Shown one piece after another: positions 57,311 to 64,000 of a DNA stretch of 64,000 bases (its first letter is position 1; every line of letters begins with the position of its first letter). A program made the translations under genes and the position numbers. The notes beneath the pieces are model-generated. The model was not told the origin of the DNA and did not search any database. It saw only the letters and a list, made by a program, of their open reading frames with translations. Origin of the DNA: Reticulitermes lucifugus (Eukaryota > Arthropoda > Insecta > Blattodea > Rhinotermitidae); NCBI GenBank assembly GCA_026260175.1, contig JAKCWW010000001.1, forward strand, positions 275,792 to 339,791, written 5' to 3'.

Positions 57311-57567
57311 GCCGATCCCAGTAGCCGCGCGGTCTAAGGCGAGGGTCTGCGACCGCTCACTTCCTGGGATTGCGGGTTCGAATTCCGCCGGGGGCATGGA
57401 TGTTTGTCTCTGATGAGTGTTGTGTGTTGTCAGGTAGAGGTCTCTGCTACGAGCTGATCTCTCGTCCAGAGGATTCCTACCGATTTTGGTGTGTCTGAGT
57501 TTGATCGTGAAGCATCGATAATGAGGAGGACCCGGCCCACTAGGGGCTGTTGCGCCATGGGGGGAGG
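57311..57567 (+). mobile_element. SINE-A, tRNA-Leu-like head, intact copy
   Basis: GATCCCAGTAGCCGCGCGGT, CTAAGGCG gives the A box, and GCGGGTTCGAATTCCGCC a well-kept B box 40 bp later. The body matches the 27141 copy through CAGGTAGAGGTCTCTGC, CTCTCGTCCAGAGGATTCCT, GTGTGTCTGAGTTTGATCGT and GGGGCTGTTGCGCCATGG. It ends GGGGGAGGGGACTTAACGGC. The internal promoter is closer to a real tRNA than in the other copy, so it is the younger or better preserved one. Confidence 0.9.
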
Positions 57568-58902
57568 GGACTTAACGGCGTCCATAGTCCACGTGTTTCA
57601 GTTTTCTGTATGAGACCATTAACAACCGATACAATAATTACTTTTGAAGGAAATAATTAGATCCGTTGTAAATTAATTATTTTACAGTCGACTGCGGATA
57701 CAGTTTCACATTCATTACGCCAGATATGACGTCAGTTTGACAATTACATAATCAGTAAAATACGTCGTTGTCACATGGTATGTAGGCTGATCAACATACC
57801 ATCAGAAAATGGGTTAAAGGAGAAACCGAATTCAAATAAATATTTCCGTTTTGTATGATGTGATCTGCTGGCTCCATCTTCAGTTTTGAAGGATAGACTC
57901 TTCTAGACTGAAGATGGAAGAATTCTGTTACTCAGAAACATTCGGACCTATCTACGAAACTGAACTGAGTCATGTCCCAGAAGACCATAATCTTGAAGCC
58001 TCACTGTAAACATTTCCGCGTTTGTTATTTTGTACTGCGTCTCTTCTTTTCTGCTTTCGAGAAGGTGAAGGACACATAAATCTCTAGAGGATATGACGTA
58101 CACCATTTACGTCGAAGACAAGCGTCATCTGTTAACTCTGAATCAACTATAAATGCTTTGATTTCTCGTTAATGGAATAGTATCTGTTGCTTCAACCAGA
58201 TATAGCAGCCGGAGAAACGGATGTCACTAGAGGAAGCAGACCTCCATGTTGGTTTCCTATCGGAAAGACTCAGCTTTGACAGTCCCAACTCACTCTCTCC
58301 TCTATCCACCCTTTCCTCTTTTTATGTCTTATACGTCTTCACCGAAAAAAAGAAAAAGAAAACAAGCTACAAAAAAACTTCGACAGCACCTGTGGATCTG
58401 AAAAGTCACTCTTAATGTACGGCAGTCGAGACATCTGTACACACGTAAAGTCATCTGTTAAAATTTAAGATATACTGCTTTAAATCTTTTCTGTTCTCAT
58501 GACGTATTGTGATACAATGTTTGTGTTCCGTGGTTCTAGGACCGGCAGCGGTCCGCGGTTAAATTTATGCCTCTCCGCAAATTATAAATTATGCTGTGGA
58601 TGTGTGTGTATTAGCCTACAACAAATTTGAACCGAGCAAGATTTCCTAAGCTGTAACTTTTCTGTCTTACATGTAGGAGGTGTCTGGTTCTCATATCAGA
58701 TGGGGCACCGACTATCCTGGCAGAGATATTTCGTGATTGAGTTCTGGCCCTCGAGCCCGGCTATCCTCAGCATCATTGAGTCCCTCCATGTAAATGTTGG
58801 GATAGCACCTTCAATTAGTGCACAGACGCTTCCTTCCACGTCCTTAAAAATTTGTTATGCTCTAACCATCTTATTAAATTAGTACCCTATATTCTTTGCC
58901 GT
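57568..58902. other. Unassigned stretch
   Basis: Holds a doubtful CTGAAGATGG inverted pair (57870 and 57917), treated under rejected items. Nothing else is recognised. Confidence 0.4.
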
Positions 58903-59030
58903 TGTAAAGCGGCCAGAGCGTGAAGCTGACCAATTATCTGTTGCTGAGATTAGGAATGAGCGAAGATATACTTGCAATACCCCACATGCCTTTATGGCCT
59001 GGAAAGGGACAAATTTACCGTTATGTTACA
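58903..59030 (+). mobile_element. SINE-B fragment (tail half)
   Basis: AAAGCGGCCAGAGCGTGAAG, CTGAGATTAGGAATGAGCG, ATGCCTTTATGGCCTGGAAA and CAAATTTACCGTTATG follow the distal half of the 23280 copy. Confidence 0.65.
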
Positions 59031-60649
59031 TTACCACCTTAAATTTGCACGTTGTAGGTCTGTAATTTGAGCTACTGACAGAGCCATTAAATAAACAAAC
59101 GTTTCAGCGCGAATAAAATGTTGCGTCTTACACAAAGAAAAGAAGGGGATGTTGTAATTCTTTTAGACTCTGGTCTTCTGCTTTAAGGCGCTGTTTAATC
59201 TAGTAGGCAGTTCCAACTTTCTTGTGGAGGCTGAAGTTTTTAAAGAACTGTCTCCTCCTAAAAGTTCGTAACCACCAACCAAAAAAATATATAGCACAAA
59301 GGCCACAGCCTTATTTATACACAACAATGAAACATTAAGTATCAGGTTTAATCCACGTAATCGGAACGGGTTCTGCCATTTCTCATCATCATCATCATCT
59401 GTTGTTGCTGTAGTGGTATATATGGCTCTTCTCTGTTGCTGGGATTCTGCACGTGCAGTTCGTACTAACTTGAAAATCACGATCAATTTAATCACGAATC
59501 TGTGAAGAAATGAGCAGCATTCGGTGTAACCTGGCACACTAAATTTCTTAGGACCCACGGACTTCACAGTGTTGATGCTGCTACGTGGTCATTAAATACG
59601 CTCTTCCTGTCCATTGCACGTGTGTACCACACGGAATCCCAAATTGAGTAGTTTTTTGTCACCGCAGATTGTATTCTGTTTATTACGTAGGCTGTGATAT
59701 GACGCCATATTCTTTTTAACTCAATTTGTCCATAAATATGTGACGTTTCAGAAATTGAAAAATTACATTTTTCTGTTTTGTTGAACCGATAACCTAGCCA
59801 CAGAATTTTATAAATTGATGTTGGTAAATCAATAATGGGGAGGCGTGTTGAATTAATGGCTATGCAGCAACTGCTGCCTTCCAGGGACCAATTTACTGAA
59901 CCCCAGGTCGGTGAAACCGCTAGTTACGTACTGTACGTATACTGGCGGCAGAAGTGGTGTGGGCCAGCCACCTCCTGTCTATTGGCCGGTTTCCTTCCAC
60001 TTACCGGTTTGTAATCACTTTACGCCAGTCAAGGTACTACAGCTAGGCGTCTCTGTTTGATCATGTAATTAACACACCAACCATAAGACAGTCTTCAACC
60101 ATCGTCAGAACTCTCGACGTCATAGACAGAAGACAAAGAGTTTTTAGGGTAACCGATGTAACTAATTATTCAGCCCAAGAAAGACAGTAGATAACCGATA
60201 TGTTTATACAATCCATGGATGTGATGTAAATTTATAGCCAGGCTTGCTGTTTTCTCGGACCTAGGTAGCAGTGGAGCAACGTAAGACGGATTGCACATGC
60301 AGTCGTCTTCGCAGTTTGTCCGAAAAAGGACAATAATTCAAAGGATCGATGATAAAAAAAACAAAGTTAATTAAAGAAAGAAAAGATGCTGCAAAGCAAA
60401 ATTTTATTCTATCATAGCACTGATCAAGGACATGTAAAATAACTGTAATTTTTAGAAACATTTAGAAATTCTAAATCATGTAAGTATGGAAAATGGTCCT
60501 ACAGATCGAGTGTCTGGATGACATAACAAGACATGCAATGTACGTATAAACGTAACATTGAGGCGCGTTCGTGTAACCATTTTTGCCGCAAAAAACGATA
60601 AGTATTACTTATTTTGAGTGTGTGGCTGTTGAACATACAATGTGTATTT
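59031..60649. other. Unassigned stretch
   Basis: Includes a (ATC)n run at 59386-59400 inside a 134-codon unrecognised minus frame (59163-59567). No supported gene. Confidence 0.35.
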
Positions 60650-60850
60650 TCATTTTCTCTACAAATTTTGTCTGAAATATTTCTCATTCTAAGAACAAGT
60701 GAGCAAGATATTGTCGTAAATGCACATAGGTCTTCATGTAAAGTACCCGTTATTCTTGTCAGATTTTGATGAAACTTGAATTTTCTCGACAGATTTTCGA
60801 AAAATACTCAAATATCAGATTTCATGAAAATCCGTCCAGTAGAATAAACT
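60650..60850 (+). repeat. Dispersed repeat D (copy 4)
   Basis: TCTGAAATATTTCTCATTCT, AAGTACCCGTTATTCTTGTC, AGATTTTGATGAAACTTGAA, TCAGATTTCATGAAAATCCG, TCCAGTAG. It closely parallels 46290-46455 and lacks the CAGA tail. Confidence 0.8.
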
Positions 60851-60859
60851 TCATTACAT

Positions 60860-61205
60860 TATGGAACTCTTTGTGGTACCTGCCACTGTGTTTACTTACT
60901 CTGACGTTAATGTCCATTTTCGTGTGAAACTGTCTGTACTCTCATATTTACTTACAGCTAATGGATATCAATTTTGTTTTTGAACAACCTGTGGTAGGTT
61001 CTGCTTACTGTCATGTTTGCTTACGTGTAAACAATACAGCACCTTTCGGTATGGAACCGCCTGCGGTGTATTCTGTTTGCTGTGATGTTACCCTACACCT
61101 AAACAGTACAGTCCGTTCTGTGTGGAATTGCCCGCGGTAGGTTCTTGCTGCTATGATGTTTCCCTACACCGAGACGTTACAACCCCTTTCGGTATGGAAC
61201 TGTCT
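60860..61205. repeat. Eroded minisatellite, unit about 60-73 bp
   Basis: The phrase (T)ATGGAAC(C/T)..CTG(C/T)GGT recurs at about 60861, 60922, 60981, 61051, 61121 and 61194. Between the phrases lie TTCTG(C/T)TT(A/G)CTGT(C/G)ATGTT and CC(T/C)TTTCGGTATGGAA. The later units are 70-73 bp; the earliest are shorter and more diverged. Confidence 0.75.
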
Positions 61206-61944
61206 GTTTTGCCTGCTAAAATAGGACTCTCGCCTTCCTACTTTGGACAATATTTGCAGTTGTCATTTGAATGAAGATGACATTATTGAAGTCAAATGCG
61301 TTACGTACCGAAAATGGCAAAAGTTTGTGTTGATTTTTGAGTCGTGCTTATTTTAGTATGTCTAAAAAATCCGCTGAATGAGTCATGTCGCTCTCTTCTG
61401 GCTTCTGGCAACGTGATTTAGACTGACACAGGGGCACTAAGGTTTATGAGGCTCGCACTTTCTCCTTCTTCAGGTTTGAAAAAACTTACACAATAATGTT
61501 TGTCACTGTAGAATGTCGTCTGATAATATTATATTTTTAACTTTGCCTAATTTTGGCGTGAGATGTTAACTTGGCTGTAACACTTTGTAAAACAATTTTC
61601 TTACAGAATATTTAAAAAAAATGTATCATATAAAGAGTCTGTTATTTGCCGGATTTTCTTTGGCAACGAAATAGCTAGAACATCGGAATTGGGGCTTTTA
61701 TGAAGTTAAGAATACGTGTGGCGCCGAGCGTTCTGTGGTAATCCATAAAAAGAAAATCAAGGCCTCTACACTAGAGGACAAACTCTGTACAGTTAGTATG
61801 ATTCAGGTCTCTAACCAAGACTTCCGTATCAACAACTGGCTTTTAGATTTAATTGAAATCCGACTTCACTCACAAAACAACCGTAACGTAAAACGCTGAT
61901 GTATTCATAATTTAAAATCCTCCACTTTCTTCAACATTTCCGCG
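61206..61944. other. Unassigned stretch
   Basis: No supported feature. Confidence 0.4.
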
Positions 61945-62104
61945 TGTTGTCACTGCACATCTACTTACGGCTGTTGTCACTGCACATCTACTTACGGCTG
62001 TTGTCCCTGCACATCTACTTACGGCTGTTGTCACTGCACATCTACTTACGGCTGTTGTCATTGCACATCTACTTACGGCTGTTGTCACTGCACATCTACT
62101 TACG
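61945..62104. repeat. 27-bp minisatellite, about 5.9 units
   Basis: Near-perfect units TGTTGTCACTGCACATCTAC, TTACGGC; one unit has CCCTGC and one has CATTGC. Since 27 is divisible by three, a plus-strand frame shows the nonapeptide LSLHIYLRL repeated, which is a consequence of the array. Confidence 0.95.
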
Positions 62105-63949
62105 TCTCTTTCAATTACTTGTAGCCGCTTTTACGGCCATTCACAAAATTTAAACTCGTATACTACAGCAGCGTATTCAGAGCATTATCGCCCAAGGAAC
62201 ACTCGGTGCCTTGGCTATTCTGTCCATTGAAGATACTTGCGCGCCTTTCTTATTCACATCAACAGGTACTGATATAACTTCCAAGTAAAGAGCTCGACGA
62301 AACGACATACTAGAATGACTCTGCAAGGATTTAAATCTGTAAGCACCCCTTCTTTATTTTAATTCATATTCTTCTGAGGAAAGAGAAGAAACCCCTGTAG
62401 TTCTTCGGGTGACCGGTGTCTGGCAAGTGAATTTCTATTGTTGTTTTTGATATGTGCCTCTGGACCACTGTAAAGCGAAACAAGGAAAGGAAACAAAGCC
62501 TCATGCGACCGTAGCATCCCAGATTATAAAAAGCCCATTGTGTCTCTCTCAGCACGTGATCATTGACTTTATGAATCCCCCTCAGGCAGGTAACATAGCT
62601 ATAGGAAGCCATGCTGTCATTCTTCCTTTAGGTAATTTTAACCGAATTCTTATCGGACGTGGTAAACTTTGAAACCCAATCCACATAAATCACGGACTAG
62701 CGAATTATGGCTCACGTACAGCCCATGTTAATATAATAATCGCGTTTTGGCTAGTCCTTTAAAAACTGCGTGGTATTTAAGTAAAATTGCCTTCTATCTA
62801 CATTGTTTCTTAGAAGCGTGTATGGGGATGCAGACCTTGCCCTTTCAAGATACGCCAGTGCTGAGGCGGTGTGCAGAATGGAGTTCGTTCTCAAGTCGTT
62901 TGCCGAGGAATCCTCTATCCAGATATTCCCGTAGAATTTCTCAATTCTGCTATGCGAATGCAAGGGAGGTGTATAGATACTAAGCACGACCACATATAAT
63001 CCTGTCCCTTACAATTCATCATACATAAGAATTCCCCCATCTGCTTTATATCTCAAGGAAAAAAAATCCTACACTAGTAAACTAGAATTAGCCAGTCGTT
63101 GAGTGATTATCCAATCAGAATTCAAATTTCATTCACTTAAAATTGAATTCACTAATATTGAAAGCTTCAATGCTTGTGTTGTCTAACTCATACAGTGGGC
63201 TCGGAGTGTCTGAGTGTCTGAATGACTGAGTCAGTGATTCACACACCAGGGTTGCCCTAGTAGTTACCAACCCAGTTTGCCGTGGAAGATAAATGAGATT
63301 AGGAGATACCATAGCTCCACCAGATGGCAGCAGTCCGATGAAGGGAATTAACGTCTTGCTGTCTTCCGATAGGTAGTTTGTGAGTGAGGTCACACTCATT
63401 TTAAGGTTATCGTGTGAATGTTATATTATGCCCATCGTGTGACGGGCGCATGTGCAGTATTGATATCGGAACTTAACGTTTCAACTCTATGACCACGAAA
63501 GTTCCGGATTATAGATGAAGCCCACAGTTTTAAAGCGCGTGAATGAAATAATATATTCTTCGGTCAGGGCTATTCCACACTTCAGGGAGCAATGATAGAT
63601 GAGTGTGGCTCAGTAATTCAGAATATGTACTGTAAATTTGTACATTTCAACGGTGGAATGTATAATATCCGTTGAAAATTGCAACTGCGAATACTATTGA
63701 TTACACATATAGTTTTTATAATATGAACACCTAACATCTAAAGCCAACATCGATCATGGAACTGCATTGCATCCATAGGTTGGCCGCGACGTTGTAACTC
63801 TTTCTAGGTAATCTTCGTGGACAGATACACATACAATGGTTTTTGTAGTATCAGATTTCACACGCTAAACATTGGTGAATGTCAAACGGTATTTGCTGCT
63901 TTTGTGTGTCCGTAATAACAGAGGTTTCAAGCTCAGCATTCCTAGAATA
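62105..63949. other. Unassigned stretch
   Basis: No supported feature. A GTCTGAGTGTCTGAATGACT phrase at 63207 recalls the CAGT-rich part of the 31.6-kb MITE in reverse but is too short to call. Confidence 0.35.
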
Positions 63950-64000
63950 ACACTGGCTAGTTTATGTGGGATTTGTGGTGGGCACAGTGATACTGAGACA
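63950..64000 (+). mobile_element. SINE-C, cut by the window end
   Basis: GGCTAGTTTATGTGGGATTT, GTGGTGGGCACAGTGATACT matches the SINE-C body at 27745 and 49120. Confidence 0.55.

Noticed and set aside
57083-57397. 104-codon minus-strand frame with a PPAEFEPAIPGSERSQ-like start
   Set aside because: The N-terminal part is antisense translation of the SINE-A tRNA-like head, a common annotation artefact.
57850-57960. CTGAAGATGG inverted pair followed by GAAACATTC, like another hammerhead pair
   Set aside because: Stem II and helix I do not form convincingly in either copy; possibly a very old relative, but unsupported.
59163-59567. 134-codon minus-strand frame with a poly-Asp stretch
   Set aside because: The poly-Asp comes from an (ATC)n microsatellite, and the rest has no recognisable domain.

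Overview
This window looks like non-coding DNA from a large, AT-rich, repeat-filled arthropod genome. A polyneopteran insect such as a cockroach or relative is my best guess, but the assignment is tentative. It rests on the style of the non-LTR retrotransposon (RT C-terminal motifs such as YGCET, RLRVFENRVLRRIFGPKRDEV, SRRMRWAGH), on tRNA-headed SINEs, and on mariner, piggyBac-like and hAT-like remnants. I found no convincing host protein-coding gene. The longest open frames are about 100-165 codons, and those I can explain belong to transposon debris, satellites or low-complexity DNA. Single host exons could be missed by eye.

The most interesting content is a set of ten small hammerhead-ribozyme motifs (six close to canonical, four decayed). 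Eight sit as opposed pairs at the inner ends of inverted-repeat (foldback) elements at about 17.46-18.04, 29.36-30.03, 44.95-45.19 and 56.29-56.64 kb. Two more are single, near 24.65 and 52.03 kb. Each has the CUGANGA box (or a decayed form), a stem II hairpin, GAAA, a 6-nt self-complementary helix III and a short helix I. Helix I differs in sequence between elements yet pairs in almost every copy, which is compensatory change. Minimal type I hammerheads of this kind are known from Penelope-like retroelements. The paired, inverted, RT-less layout here is the part worth following up.

Layout: 0.65-1.85 kb, a LINE fragment followed by two partial piggyBac-like MITE ends. 3.14-3.70 kb, a 56-bp minisatellite around an assembly gap. 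3.95-4.18 kb, a dispersed repeat (F). 8.4-8.9 kb, a tRNA-headed SINE next to a foldback. 11.5-12.0 kb, two mariner 3' ends in inverted orientation. 13.68-13.89 kb, a TTAA-flanked MITE. 14.27-15.24 kb, a decayed mariner. 17.2-18.0 kb, a tRNA-like SINE head and a hammerhead foldback. 20.2-20.7 kb, LINE. 23.3-25.9 kb, two SINE-B copies, a LINE 3' end, a single hammerhead and a hAT-like MITE. 26.8-27.9 kb, a LINE fragment, SINE-A split by an artificial gap, and SINE-C. 29.4-32.0 kb, a hammerhead foldback, SINE-B and a piggyBac-like MITE. 34-39 kb, degraded SINE and LINE pieces and a gap. 42.3-42.9 kb, a LINE insertion with a perfect 13-bp target duplication and a (TTAG)n tail. 45-52.8 kb, a hammerhead foldback, repeat D, a purine tract, SINEs, a single hammerhead and a 32-bp satellite around a gap. 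53-57.6 kb, two LINE copies, a hammerhead foldback and SINE-A. 58.9-62.1 kb, a SINE-B tail, repeat D and two minisatellites. 63.95-64.0 kb, the start of a SINE-C.

No operon-like cooperation is visible. The functional logic is that of mobile elements: LINE enzymes presumably mobilise the SINEs in trans, transposases that once existed elsewhere mobilised the MITEs, and the hammerheads probably processed element RNAs.
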